A stretch of DNA of 64,000 bases from Iodobacter arcticus (lineage in GTDB: Bacteria; Pseudomonadota; Gammaproteobacteria; Burkholderiales; Chitinibacteraceae), in contig NZ_JBHTBQ010000011.1 in the NCBI RefSeq assembly GCF_042664895.1, positions 144,939-208,938 on the forward strand, given 5' to 3'. Below are positions 1 to 7,899 of the stretch, in pieces. The position numbers and the translations under genes are program-made. Numbering within the stretch: position 1 is the stretch's first letter; each line of letters begins with the position of its first letter. The notes under the pieces were generated by a model that saw nothing but the letters and a program-made list of their open reading frames with translations, searched no databases and was not told the DNA's origin.

Positions 1-53
1 AATAGCGGTGCAGAAGAAAACAATACGGCGAGGCTCATGGCTATTTTTTTCAA
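1..53 (-). CDS. Start of an exported protein, cut by the window edge
   Basis: The reverse strand reads TTG AAA AAA ATA GCC ATG from position 53, preceded by a GGGGA ribosome binding site six bases upstream. The visible peptide is MKKIAMSLAVLFSSAPL: two lysines followed by a hydrophobic stretch, which is the beginning of a Sec signal peptide. An ATG at 38 is a second possible start but has no such site. The gene follows the exbD pair on the same strand. Only 17 codons are visible, so no function can be given. Confidence 0.45.
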   Translation of the reverse strand, partial: MKKIAMSLAVLFSSAPL

Positions 54-182
54 TTTATTCCCCAGCAAAGGTTAATTGGATGGTTATTGGCAATTATTTT
101 TAATCGGCAGACGTAGCAAAACTGGCACACGCAAACGCCTGCTGCCATTCAGTTTTATCTATCTTTTTGAGTAAAACAGGAT

Positions 183-205
183 AGCTGGGCGAAAGCCGCC
201 CAGCT
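183..205 (-). terminator. Hairpin after the second exbD gene
   Basis: AGCTGGGC (183-190) and GCCCAGCT (198-205) form an 8-bp stem with a 7-nt loop directly after the stop codon of the distal exbD gene. On the reverse strand the hairpin is followed only by a short interrupted T stretch, so termination may be partial. Confidence 0.55.
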
Positions 206-210
206 TTAAA

Positions 211-630
211 TTACTGCATAAATTGTTCGTGACCCACAATACCGATCTTCTTTACTCCCAGCCGCTGCGAGCTAGCTAAGACCATTGCAACCGCTTCATA
301 ATTTGCGTCTTTATCAGGGCGAATATGAAACTCAGGCTGTACCGCTCTTTGTGAAGCCTCAGATAAGTTTTTTTCTAATGCAGCACGATCAGCCAAAGGA
401 ACACCAGCCCAAGAAATGACATTGTTGCTACCAATATCAATCTGAACGACTTCCGGCTTTTCCGTTACGTTAGAAGGCGAATTAACAGGCATATCCAATT
501 TTACGGCATGCGTTTGAATTGGGATGGTGATAATCAGCATAATCAACAAAACCAACATCACGTCAATCAATGGCGTGGTATTGATTTCCATCATCATATC
601 ATCGTCATTACCACCGACTTGCATTCCCAT
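211..630 (-). CDS. exbD: ExbD-type biopolymer transport protein (distal copy)
   Basis: 139 residues. ExbD-family proteins work with ExbB in the inner membrane to turn proton flow into motion of TonB. A short cytoplasmic N-terminus is followed by INTTPLIDVMLVLLIM, the family signature. Asp23 corresponds to the proton-carrying aspartate of the single membrane helix (about residues 21-41). The rest is the small periplasmic domain. It is the last gene of tonB-exbB-exbD-exbD and lies 97 bp after the first exbD. Two ExbD copies in one operon are known from Xanthomonas-type TonB systems. The two copies here are clearly diverged, so this is not a recent duplication. Confidence 0.9.
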   Translation of the reverse strand: MGMQVGGNDDDMMMEINTTPLIDVMLVLLIMLIITIPIQTHAVKLDMPVNSPSNVTEKPEVVQIDIGSNNVISWAGVPLADRAALEKNLSEASQRAVQPEFHIRPDKDANYEAVAMVLASSQRLGVKKIGIVGHEQFMQ

Positions 631-727
631 AATCGTTCTCCACAGCGTATTTGCTGTCTAAAGAGTCAGTGAATCGGGCCAGCGATTTCAGTGAAATAAA
701 CCGTGGCCCAACCCTTACACACAGCCA

Positions 728-1162
728 TTAATTTCTAGCAGGAGGCTCGGTAATAAAAGCGATTTTTACAATTCCCGCCCTTTGTACTGCCAAAACAATC
801 CGCCCTACCGAGCTGTATTTAGAAGACATATCGCCGCGAATATGGACTTCCGGTTGCGGATCCATTTTTGCAACTTTCACCAAGCGAGCCAGTAATTCTT
901 CATCTGACTTCACCGGGCTGATATTCCAAAAAATATTGCTCTTATCATCCACGCCCAAAATAATATTCTCAGGCTTGGTTTGCGTCGGAAGATTGACTTC
1001 TTTTGGCAGTGTTAATTGAATCGTTTGCGTTACAACTGGAATAGTGATCAAAAAGATAATAAGCAAAACCAACATCACATCCACTAATGGTGTGGTATTG
1101 ATCGCTGAGATCACATCATCCTCTTGGCTAGATGCCCTTTGTCCTGGCCGCAAGTAGCTCAT
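728..1162 (-). CDS. exbD: ExbD-type biopolymer transport protein (proximal copy)
   Basis: 144 residues. Same family and topology as the neighbouring copy: cytoplasmic N-terminus, INTTPLVDVMLVLLII signature with Asp28 as the presumed proton-carrying residue, one membrane helix, then a periplasmic domain. It starts 5 bp after the end of exbB, so the two are probably translated together. The C-terminal domain differs strongly from the distal ExbD, which would fit a mixed ExbD complex or division of labour between copies. TolR is an alternative family name, but the tonB context favours ExbD. Confidence 0.9.
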   Translation of the reverse strand: MSYLRPGQRASSQEDDVISAINTTPLVDVMLVLLIIFLITIPVVTQTIQLTLPKEVNLPTQTKPENIILGVDDKSNIFWNISPVKSDEELLARLVKVAKMDPQPEVHIRGDMSSKYSSVGRIVLAVQRAGIVKIAFITEPPARN

Positions 1163-1167
1163 AATGA

Positions 1168-1905
1168 TTACTTAGGTGTGCTAAGCAAATTGGTGTGCAA
1201 GCGAGCAGCTACGGTGTGAACCATTTCTACTACCAACTTGTTACGACGCACCAGCCAGTTGTAACCCAACACTGCAGGTACAGCTACAGCCAAACCAATT
1301 GCCGTCATAATCAAGGATTCACCCACTGGGCCAGCCACTTTATCGATCGATGCCTGGCCAGAAATACCAATCGCTGTCAGCGCGTGGTAAATACCCCAAA
1401 CAGTACCAAACAGACCAACAAAAGGTGCAGTAGAGCCCACAGTTGCAATCACCGACATACCTGCTTGCATCTGGCTACTTGCATTAGCAGCCGCATCGTA
1501 AGTTGCCATTGAAACCCAAGTATTCAGATCAACGTTTTTGCTTAATTCACCGTGATGCTCGCTTGCCGCATTAGCGCCAGCATGAGCCACGGAGCTGTAA
1601 ATACCGTCGTCTTTCAATACTTTAGTTTTTGCCAGCAGCTCAGGACCGCGCTCTTTAAGCAACTCACGGCCTAATTTAATCAGGCGGCGCTGATCCAGAA
1701 TTTTAACGATCGCTACATACCAAGTTGCAGCAGACATCGTCAGCAAAATAACTAAAGTACCTTTAGCAACGATATCGCCCTGAGCCCACAGCGCTTCAAG
1801 CCCATAAGGGTTTGCAACAGCAACCGTGGAATTCGCCAATACTGGCAGTGCACATGCTGCAGCCGCGGCTGCAAGCATAAAGAATTGGCGGGAGAACTTG
1901 GCCAT
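1168..1905 (-). CDS. exbB: ExbB/TolQ/MotA-family proton channel protein
   Basis: 245 residues. ExbB forms the oligomeric inner-membrane scaffold of the TonB motor. There is an N-terminal hydrophobic, signal-like extension ending near LANSTVAVA (about residues 10-30), a first membrane helix at about 49-70, a long cytoplasmic loop, and two C-terminal helices (about 150-175 and 195-217) with the family pattern VGLFGTVWGIYHAL. The signal-like extension is typical of the long ExbB subtype. It lies between tonB (36 bp upstream) and exbD (5 bp downstream) and is expected to work with both ExbD copies. Confidence 0.9.
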   Translation of the reverse strand: MAKFSRQFFMLAAAAAACALPVLANSTVAVANPYGLEALWAQGDIVAKGTLVILLTMSAATWYVAIVKILDQRRLIKLGRELLKERGPELLAKTKVLKDDGIYSSVAHAGANAASEHHGELSKNVDLNTWVSMATYDAAANASSQMQAGMSVIATVGSTAPFVGLFGTVWGIYHALTAIGISGQASIDKVAGPVGESLIMTAIGLAVAVPAVLGYNWLVRRNKLVVEMVHTVAARLHTNLLSTPK

Positions 1906-1941
1906 GATTTAGATACTCCATAAAAAAAGTGAGGGGCTTAG

Positions 1942-2592
1942 TTATTCTGTATCAAGCTTAAAAGAAAGCTCTTGCTCAAAAATCGTATCAGGCTTGCAGC
2001 TATTGCCTTGTAAAGACTGCTTTGCTGCTTGTAAAAACTGACTACGGAAAGAAGGCGGGATTCCACTTGAAAACTTAGAGCTGATAATTTCGCTCAGTTT
2101 CCCATCAGCATTTGTTTTGTAAACAAGAGTAACTACGCCACTGATGTCTTCACTCAAAGCCTTACGAGGGAACTCCAAACCACCAAATTTACTACAATTA
2201 CCGGCCGTAGAAATCGGGCCCGCTGGGGCTGCCACAGGAGCAGCTGTCGCCTGAGGTACAGCCGGAGCAGAAGGCGCTTTAACTTCCGAAGTTGCCTGAA
2301 CCGTATTTGTCGACTGGGTAGTCGGTGCAACGATAGGAGGTGGAACATAAGCGGGTTGTTGCTGCGGAGGTGGAGGAGCGGTGTCCTTAATCACTTTCTC
2401 AATCTTTGGTGGCGGTGGTGGCGGTGGTGGCGGCTCACTGATCACAGCCACTTCAACTTTTTGCTGAATGACTTTTACCAAGTTCTTGCCCAAGCCGGTA
2501 AGAAGCGCATAGGCTACGAGCACATGCAAGGCAGCCACTCCAGCCAAGCCCACGGCACGACGATCACGTGCGTTCTGGCCAAAAGCTTCCAC
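1942..2592 (-). CDS. tonB: TonB-type energy transducer
   Basis: 216 residues, starting at GTG (2592) with AAGGAGAG seven bases upstream. TonB links the ExbB/ExbD motor to outer-membrane receptors. An N-terminal membrane anchor (about residues 15-37, with the conserved-type His23) is followed by a Pro-rich periplasmic spacer containing nine consecutive prolines and a second proline block, then a C-terminal domain of about 80 residues. That domain has the TonB-like segment SGVVTLVYKTNADG. Two cysteines (in GNCSKF and GNSCKPD) flank it and could form a disulfide. It lies 380 bp downstream of the receptor gene, whose terminator separates them, so it probably has its own promoter. Confidence 0.87.
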   Translation of the reverse strand: MEAFGQNARDRRAVGLAGVAALHVLVAYALLTGLGKNLVKVIQQKVEVAVISEPPPPPPPPPKIEKVIKDTAPPPPQQQPAYVPPPIVAPTTQSTNTVQATSEVKAPSAPAVPQATAAPVAAPAGPISTAGNCSKFGGLEFPRKALSEDISGVVTLVYKTNADGKLSEIISSKFSSGIPPSFRSQFLQAAKQSLQGNSCKPDTIFEQELSFKLDTE

Positions 2593-2935
2593 GATGCTCT
2601 CCTTTAGATAATTTACAAAATGACTTAATCAAATAATTAAGCGGCTGCATGACTAAGATACGCTAGTCATTTAAAAATTTTTACTAGGGTTTACTCTAAT
2701 TCAGCCAATATAATTTCAAAAAAACCAGCAAGAATAAATACTTGGTGGGGTAATTAATAAATATTAGTGAATAAAAAAACCACTCGTTTTTTTCTAATTT
2801 TTAGACACAAATAAATTAACGGATACTAGAAAATAAGAATAACCACTAACCTATCGCATAGTAAACATAAAAGATAAACACTCAAAAAATGAATAGTTAT
2901 ATCGTTATACTGCTCAATAAAACGAGCAGCTAAAA
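2593..2935. other. AT-rich spacer between receptor gene and tonB
   Basis: This 343-bp stretch holds no convincing reading frame. It is very rich in A and T and must carry the promoter of tonB on the reverse strand, but no single -35/-10 pair stands out. No Fur-type box was recognised. Confidence 0.4.
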
Positions 2936-2959
2936 CCTGTGAGGGGATCCCCTCACAGG
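2936..2959 (-). terminator. Terminator of the TonB-dependent receptor gene
   Basis: A perfect 24-bp palindrome, CCTGTGAGGGGA then TCCCCTCACAGG, lies 12 bp after the receptor stop codon. On the reverse strand it is followed by TTTTAG, giving a standard intrinsic terminator that separates the receptor from tonB-exbB-exbD-exbD. Confidence 0.85.
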
Positions 2960-2971
2960 AAATACAACTTT

Positions 2972-5473
2972 TTAGAACGAGTACTTAGCACCTAAAGTAA
3001 AGAAACGGCCTCGCGCACTATAAATTGGTGCATAACCTGGGTACTGGAATGTTGTCCCAATGTTAGAGAATGGAGGTTCAGCATCTAACGCATTTTTTAC
3101 CGTAAAATCAAGCTTTAACCCTTTAAAACCGGTGTAGCTAAGGTTAAGGTCAACCTCGGTAAAACCATCAACGCGTTTAGTATCAGGATCGTAATTCGCT
3201 TTATCATCAACACTAACTTTTGAATCTTTAAAGCCAGCAGTGGAACGAATAGCAGCGCCACCCGACCAGCCTGATTTTTCAATATCGACCCGGAATGTAT
3301 TGCGCCAAATTGGGGTAGGAGTGCCATTAATCATTACATCCAGCCCATCCTCCATATCTCCTGCTGCATTTGTAGATTTGCTATACAGATAGTAAGAGTT
3401 ACTATTTGAGAAAGTAACCGTAGCAATTTCCAGTGGCAGGCGTACTCTTAAATCAGTATCAATACCAGATGATTCAAACTTACCGCGATTCAGCAATTGT
3501 TTGAACACAACAGGTTGTTTATCCCGAACAAACCACTGACCTGCAAGCAATGCCTCTGATTCTGTTGGTGTAGTGATAACATCGTCTTTTTTCATTAACC
3601 ACCAATCAAGACTACCGCTAAACACACCCACATCGACTACTGCACCGAAATTAAATGAATTACCAATTTCAGGCTTTAAATTAGCATTTCCTTTGGTTTG
3701 CGTATAGCCACTAACATTACAACCAGCAGGCTTATTTATATATTTACAATCGCCATCAGAAAATTTATATGCACCTTCCGACGGGTTTTCGCTAATTTGC
3801 TTAAGCGAAGGCATACGGAAACTCTCAGAGAACGAAGACCGGAACATCAGTTCAGGAATAGGCTGAAAACGAACCGCCAAACGTGGGGATACATGTGACT
3901 CTGACTCATACTGATCGTAACGAGCTGCAGCTTGGAATTCTAGCGCCTTGGTAACCGGAATCGCTAGTTCAGCAAACAATCCTTTTCCTGTACGAGAAAC
4001 ATCTGTAGCCGCTTGTTTAATAGAGCCCTTCACCAAGCCTGCCTGAGTTAATAAATCAGGCGTATCAACCAATGACTCCTTAACCAGACTCACACCAACA
4101 GCAAATGCAACTGCCCCACCATCTAAAACAATGCCTGTCTCGCCACTAACCTTGGCATTCAGGAAAGATTGTTTATTTTCAGCTTCACGCAGTGGGCTCA
4201 CCTTAATGCTATCAACTAACGCTTGATCATTAGTCGTTACTGTGGCGTCAATCTTGTCCTTATTTTGCTTATACTTCACTGCATGCAAATAGTTGCTATC
4301 TTGATTAGTTGATTTACTTACACCATATCCAGCAGAAACACTCCAGTCAAAGCCCCCAGTGCTTCCATCCAAACCAGCGGTCAATTGAGATAACGTAGAC
4401 TCACGATCCGTTGTACGTGGACCAGCCTGCATAAATCGACCCAAGTATTCTTTGCCATCTTTAGTTAAAAATATATCGGGAACGGGATGAGCTTCAAAAT
4501 GGTCTGTTGACTTAGAATAGAAACCCTGAACCATTGCCGTAATATTGTCAGTAACTTTTACGCTACCTTGCAACATTCCACCAACTCGATCCGCGGCATT
4601 GTTAATCGTTAGTAATGATGCCAGAGGATCGTACTTACACCCTTTTCCAACTTGCGATTCTGCTGGGCAGCCTGCCTTAACCGTCCCGATAATATCGCCA
4701 TCATCATTCAATAGGTTACCGTAGGGCGAATAATCACTACGGTCGTCTGATCCACCAAAACGCCTAAAATCATTAGACTTGGTCATATCCCTATCTTTTG
4801 CGTAGATTGCTTCACGCTTCAACACATCAAACGTAGCTAAAACATTGAACCCTTGCTCATTCAGATCACCATATCCCCCCGTCATACCAAAGGTTTTTTC
4901 AGTACCATCTCCGCGACTGGACTGCCCTAAGCCACCGCGGATTTCACCACCCTGATAATTTTTCTTGGTAATAAAGTTTACAACACCCGCAACAGCGTCT
5001 GAACCATAGATAGCAGAACCGCCGTCCTTTAATACTTCTACACGCTCAATAGCAGACAAAGGAATCATATTAATATCTACCGCAGCACCTGCACCACTTA
5101 CATCAGTGAATGCAGCAGTAGGAATACGACGACCATTCATCAAAACCAATACATCAGTTTCATTCAAGCCGCGCATTTTGATGTTTGAAGCGCCAGAGCT
5201 TGTAGGAGAGTTGGCTTTTTGATCACCATAATCAAAAAAATCAACTGCTGTAATGTTCTTTACCAACTCTTGGACGGTAGTGGCACCCGTTTTTTCAATC
5301 GCTTTGCGATTGACAGTTTCTACAGCTGTTGCACCTTCTTTCTTAACACGCTTAATACTCGACCCAGTTACCTCAACGCGCTCAACTTTATTTACTTTTT
5401 CTTCTGCCTGAGCACTGATTGTTGCACCGGCACCGATTAAAGCGATCGCAACCGCTAGTTGTTTCATCCGCAT
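2972..5473 (-). CDS. TonB-dependent outer-membrane receptor, substrate unknown
   Basis: 833 residues from the ATG at 5473, which has AGGGGG seven bases upstream. Longer in-frame starts lack such a site. A signal peptide (MRMKQLAVAIALIGAGA..., cut near AQA-EE) is followed by a TonB-box-like stretch (VERVEVTGSSI), a plug domain (about residues 45-165, with GLNETDVLVLMNGRR and YGSDAVAGVVNFITKK) and a 22-strand-type barrel ending in the terminal YSF expected for outer-membrane insertion. Loops carry paired cysteines (AGCPAES/GKGCKYD and GDCKYI/AGCNVSG). The type resembles receptors for sugars, peptides or other nutrients as much as siderophore receptors. The neighbours do not reveal the substrate. 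The adjacent tonB-exbB-exbD-exbD set suggests a dedicated motor. Confidence 0.88.
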   Translation of the reverse strand: MRMKQLAVAIALIGAGATISAQAEEKVNKVERVEVTGSSIKRVKKEGATAVETVNRKAIEKTGATTVQELVKNITAVDFFDYGDQKANSPTSSGASNIKMRGLNETDVLVLMNGRRIPTAAFTDVSGAGAAVDINMIPLSAIERVEVLKDGGSAIYGSDAVAGVVNFITKKNYQGGEIRGGLGQSSRGDGTEKTFGMTGGYGDLNEQGFNVLATFDVLKREAIYAKDRDMTKSNDFRRFGGSDDRSDYSPYGNLLNDDGDIIGTVKAGCPAESQVGKGCKYDPLASLLTINNAADRVGGMLQGSVKVTDNITAMVQGFYSKSTDHFEAHPVPDIFLTKDGKEYLGRFMQAGPRTTDRESTLSQLTAGLDGSTGGFDWSVSAGYGVSKSTNQDSNYLHAVKYKQNKDKIDATVTTNDQALVDSIKVSPLREAENKQSFLNAKVSGETGIVLDGGAVAFAVGVSLVKESLVDTPDLLTQAGLVKGSIKQAATDVSRTGKGLFAELAIPVTKALEFQAAARYDQYESESHVSPRLAVRFQPIPELMFRSSFSESFRMPSLKQISENPSEGAYKFSDGDCKYINKPAGCNVSGYTQTKGNANLKPEIGNSFNFGAVVDVGVFSGSLDWWLMKKDDVITTPTESEALLAGQWFVRDKQPVVFKQLLNRGKFESSGIDTDLRVRLPLEIATVTFSNSNSYYLYSKSTNAAGDMEDGLDVMINGTPTPIWRNTFRVDIEKSGWSGGAAIRSTAGFKDSKVSVDDKANYDPDTKRVDGFTEVDLNLSYTGFKGLKLDFTVKNALDAEPPFSNIGTTFQYPGYAPIYSARGRFFTLGAKYSF

Positions 5474-5667
5474 GAAAGCCCCCTGATTTTTAGACTTACA
5501 AATACTCACCTTAAAAGTGAGATTCCTCGCTCTGCTTGCCGCTGTCTTTGTGTCCGCGGCTTTCGCTAAGTAAAAATTACCATAGGTGAATGTTGTAAAT
5601 GTAACGATATGTAACCAAAACAAGGGACGGATGGCTGTGGTTTTAAATGTTTGTTTTTTGTTTTGTT

Positions 5668-5681
5668 TTGATGCAAATCAA
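5668..5681. promoter_or_regulatory. FNR/ANR-type binding site
   Basis: The sequence TTGATGCAAATCAA matches the FNR consensus TTGAT-N4-ATCAA at all ten defined positions. It lies 195 bp upstream of the receptor start codon and about 590 bp from the hydratase gene. The match is seen in the sequence. Oxygen-dependent control of the receptor gene is inferred. Confidence 0.55.
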
Positions 5682-5885
5682 GAAATGATCAGCAAGCTAG
5701 GGATACTCCTAACTTGAGTCGCTTACAGGCAAACTTCTGTTTTTTCATTATTTTTTACAATAAAAATAGCAATAAGATAAAATACTTATTTTAATATAAT
5801 CAACAAGATAGAAACAAATCTTTCACTAACCCAATTAATAATCAGCAAATTATCGAAGCATATTGTAAGCAAAATAAGTAGCAAC

Positions 5886-5901
5886 CACTTATCAATAAGT
5901 G
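5886..5901. repeat. Perfect 7-bp inverted repeat, possible operator
   Basis: CACTTAT and ATAAGTG are separated by two bases. The compact symmetry suits a dimeric DNA-binding protein better than a transcription terminator. It lies about 410 bp upstream of the receptor start. No regulator is identified. Confidence 0.35.
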
Positions 5902-5975
5902 AGTGAAGCTCTATAATTGAAAGAAATTACAAGCATTTTTATGCTTTCTTTATGCTCTAGCTTGTACTATTAATA

Positions 5976-5995
5976 CGTTTTCCCCAATGAAAACG
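5976..5995. repeat. Inverted repeat with interleaved C4/G4 blocks
   Basis: CGTTTTC (5976-5982) and GAAAACG (5989-5995) form a perfect 7-bp inverted repeat. A second pairing, CCCC (5982-5985) with GGGG (5995-5998), competes with it. It could be a weak terminator or an operator. Confidence 0.3.
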
Positions 5996-6266
5996 GGGTG
6001 AAAATACTCAACAATTTGTAGTTTTCAGCCACAATTTATTTATCTGCCATTACCTGCCTAACATTACAAATGAGTGATATCTACCACACTATTTACATGG
6101 TGCACCGCAGCATAAAAAAATATGAAATACTCAGGTAATCACTTTGTGCAGCCGCATAAAGTACGCCGAAATCAAACGATAGACTGATGCAAGCGGGCTA
6201 GCCCTACTTTACCGACTCAGATGGAATCGTTAAGGTCTAGTCCACTCCTTTTTGCAGAGCAAAATT

Positions 6267-6962
6267 ATGAATTCACTTGTTAATTACCAATATAACGATG
6301 GCATTGCCACTTTAACGCTGGCCAATGGCAAAGTTAATGCTATTTCTATGGCTGTTATTGATGCTTTTAACCAAGCTTTGGATCAGGCCGAGCAAGATCA
6401 GGCGGTGGTTTTAATCACCGCAGGCGCGGGCGTTTTATCTGCAGGTTACGATTTGAAGGTAATGACTTCAGGCTTAGATCATGCCATTCCGCTCGTCACC
6501 GCTGGCTCCACGCTTAGCCGCCGACTATTGTCACACCCTTATCCAGTGATCGTGGCTTGCCCGGGCCATGCTATTGCAAAAGGCGCATTTCTCTTGCTCT
6601 CTGCGGATTACCGCATCGGGGTGGCCGGGCCGTTTAGTATTGGATTAAATGAGGTGCAAATTGGCATGACCATGCCTTACACGGGCATAGAGATCGCACG
6701 CAATCGCTTAAGCCCGGCGGCATTTCAACGCTCGGTGGTCAATGGGGAGATGTTTAATCCGGAAAACGCTTTAGCCGCCGGATTTTTAGACTTACTGGTA
6801 GAACCGGAAGCGCTGGCCAGCAGCGCGCAGGCCATCGCAGAATCACTTAAAAAAATCAGCATGAAAGCGCACAAAAACACCAAGCTTAAAGTGCGCAAAG
6901 AGCTGCTTGCCTCACTGGATACAGCGATAGAGCTAGATAAAACAACGCTCAGCTTAGATTAA
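6267..6962 (+). CDS. Enoyl-CoA hydratase/isomerase family protein
   Basis: 231 residues from the ATG at 6267; an upstream TTG at 6252 is in frame but less likely. The protein has a crotonase fold: the N-terminal part with GAGVLSAGYDLK forms the first half of the oxyanion hole, and PGHAIAKGAFLLLSADYRIG the second. Members act on acyl-CoA substrates (hydration, isomerisation or related reactions). At the positions where classic hydratases carry two catalytic glutamates the match is incomplete (NEVQIGMTMPYTGIEIAR), so the reaction is uncertain. It is transcribed alone, divergent from the receptor gene. Confidence 0.85.
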   Translation: MNSLVNYQYNDGIATLTLANGKVNAISMAVIDAFNQALDQAEQDQAVVLITAGAGVLSAGYDLKVMTSGLDHAIPLVTAGSTLSRRLLSHPYPVIVACPGHAIAKGAFLLLSADYRIGVAGPFSIGLNEVQIGMTMPYTGIEIARNRLSPAAFQRSVVNGEMFNPENALAAGFLDLLVEPEALASSAQAIAESLKKISMKAHKNTKLKVRKELLASLDTAIELDKTTLSLD

Positions 6963-6969
6963 AACCTGC

Positions 6970-7043
6970 CTAGGGTCTTTTGCCTTGTTCACCCCCAAAA
7001 CTGCAGTCAGCGCAGCCGTGAATGAAACGTCAACAGACCCTAG
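6970..7043. repeat. Long-range inverted repeat downstream of the hydratase gene
   Basis: CTAGGGTCT (6970-6978) and AGACCCTAG (7035-7043) are perfect 9-bp arms 56 bp apart, immediately after the hydratase stop codon. The region lies between convergent genes. It may assist termination or be a remnant of a small mobile palindrome. Confidence 0.4.
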
Positions 7044-7050
7044 CCATTAC

Positions 7051-7110
7051 AGCTTACTAAACAAGACTTCGTGACCTGCAAACTATCTTGTTGCAGGTCT
7101 ACTGTAAGCT
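7051..7110 (-). terminator. Nested hairpin between convergent genes
   Basis: GACCTGCAA (7073-7081) pairs with TTGCAGGTC (7091-7099), a perfect 9-bp stem with a 9-nt loop. An outer pair AGCTTAC/GTAAGCT (7051-7057, 7104-7110) encloses it. It lies just after the stop codon of the WbuC-like gene and is the likely terminator for that operon. Confidence 0.6.
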
Positions 7111-7121
7111 CACATTACCTA

Positions 7122-7592
7122 TCAACCAGGCCAGCGCTCACCCACTTGAGCATTGGCATACCAGGCCAGTAAATCAGCAACACGTGCCTCGCCCTGAGGG
7201 CCCCATGGTGCGAAGTCTTCCTCGGCAATCGGCCTATACGGGCCATGCTTTACTTCAAAGATCACCCCGCCTGCATCAAGAGAAAGCACTGCATGCCACA
7301 CGCCGGCGGCTGTTTCCAGTACGGCGCTTTCTTCACCCAAGATACGGCGCTCGATCACATAGCCTGCTTCATCAAAATTCAGCACCACAAACCGCCCTGC
7401 CAAGGGATAAAGCAGCTCCCATGTATGCGGATGGCGGTGCGGGCGAACCAGTGTATCTGGCTCCATTGCTATGGCCAGCCGCTGAATCGGATCGCTTAAT
7501 TCGGCGTGTAAATTAAGATTTGCACGGCGGCGTGGCGAAGCATGAGCCTGCCCTGCTAATTGCGTGACATCAAGTGAAGAAATTTGCTTCAT
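7122..7592 (-). CDS. WbuC-family cupin-fold metalloprotein
   Basis: 156 residues. The sequence is of the WbuC cupin family, known from surface-polysaccharide gene clusters but also found alone. A double-stranded beta-helix core carries the metal-binding pattern HRHPHTWELLYPLAGRF (about residues 50-66), with a later conserved part VWHAVLSLDAGGVIFEVKHGPY. The biochemical activity of the family is not firmly known. It is the last gene of a three-gene minus-strand run, 5 bp after the S4-domain gene, and no polysaccharide genes are next to it. Confidence 0.8.
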   Translation of the reverse strand: MKQISSLDVTQLAGQAHASPRRRANLNLHAELSDPIQRLAIAMEPDTLVRPHRHPHTWELLYPLAGRFVVLNFDEAGYVIERRILGEESAVLETAAGVWHAVLSLDAGGVIFEVKHGPYRPIAEEDFAPWGPQGEARVADLLAWYANAQVGERWPG

Positions 7593-7596
7593 ATCA

Positions 7597-7827
7597 TTAT
7601 TCTGCCGCTACAGCCACAACACGGATCAGCACTGCATCACCCACCTGCACCACTTGTCCGGCGCGGATTTTGCACGCTTTACGCAGCTCTTGCTGTCCAT
7701 CCACCTGCACAGCGCCTGAGGCCACAATTTGCTTGCCTTCACCGCCGGAAGTCGCCACTTGGGTGATTTTCAGCAGATTATGCAACTCGATAAATTCATT
7801 ACTGAGTTCAACTTCAAATTCTTGCAT
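7597..7827 (-). CDS. Small S4-domain RNA-binding protein (YbcJ-like)
   Basis: 76 residues from the ATG at 7827. Starts further upstream in frame would add a stretch unlike the family. The protein has an almost complete S4 domain: FIELHNLLKIT, then SGGEGKQIVASGAVQVDGQ, then a basic CKIRAGQVV. Free-standing S4 proteins of this size bind structured RNA and are linked to ribosome or tRNA metabolism, but the target here is unknown. It sits between the spermidine-synthase-like gene (upstream) and the WbuC-like gene (5 bp downstream). Confidence 0.8.
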   Translation of the reverse strand: MQEFEVELSNEFIELHNLLKITQVATSGGEGKQIVASGAVQVDGQQELRKACKIRAGQVVQVGDAVLIRVVAVAAE

Positions 7828-7899
7828 TGCTTTATCTCTTGTTAATACTTCAATAAAGGCGGGATCATACCAGCTTATAGTCAAAGCGAAAAATCACGA

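Larger units (their letters stand above)
5474..6266. promoter_or_regulatory. Divergent regulatory region, receptor gene and enoyl-CoA hydratase gene
   Basis: About 790 bp without a gene, between two divergently read genes. Next to the receptor start there is a small hairpin in the leader (CTCAC 5505-5509 with GTGAG 5517-5521). Further out are an exact FNR-type box (5668-5681), an inverted repeat CACTTAT/ATAAGTG (5886-5901) and a second inverted repeat CGTTTTC/GAAAACG (5976-5995) interleaved with CCCC/GGGG. The region is AT-rich. No small gene was found in it. Confidence 0.5.

Noticed and set aside
2400..2440. GGTGGC tandem repeat in tonB as a variable repeat
   Set aside because: It simply encodes the polyproline spacer typical of TonB. 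Codons are not exactly repeated.
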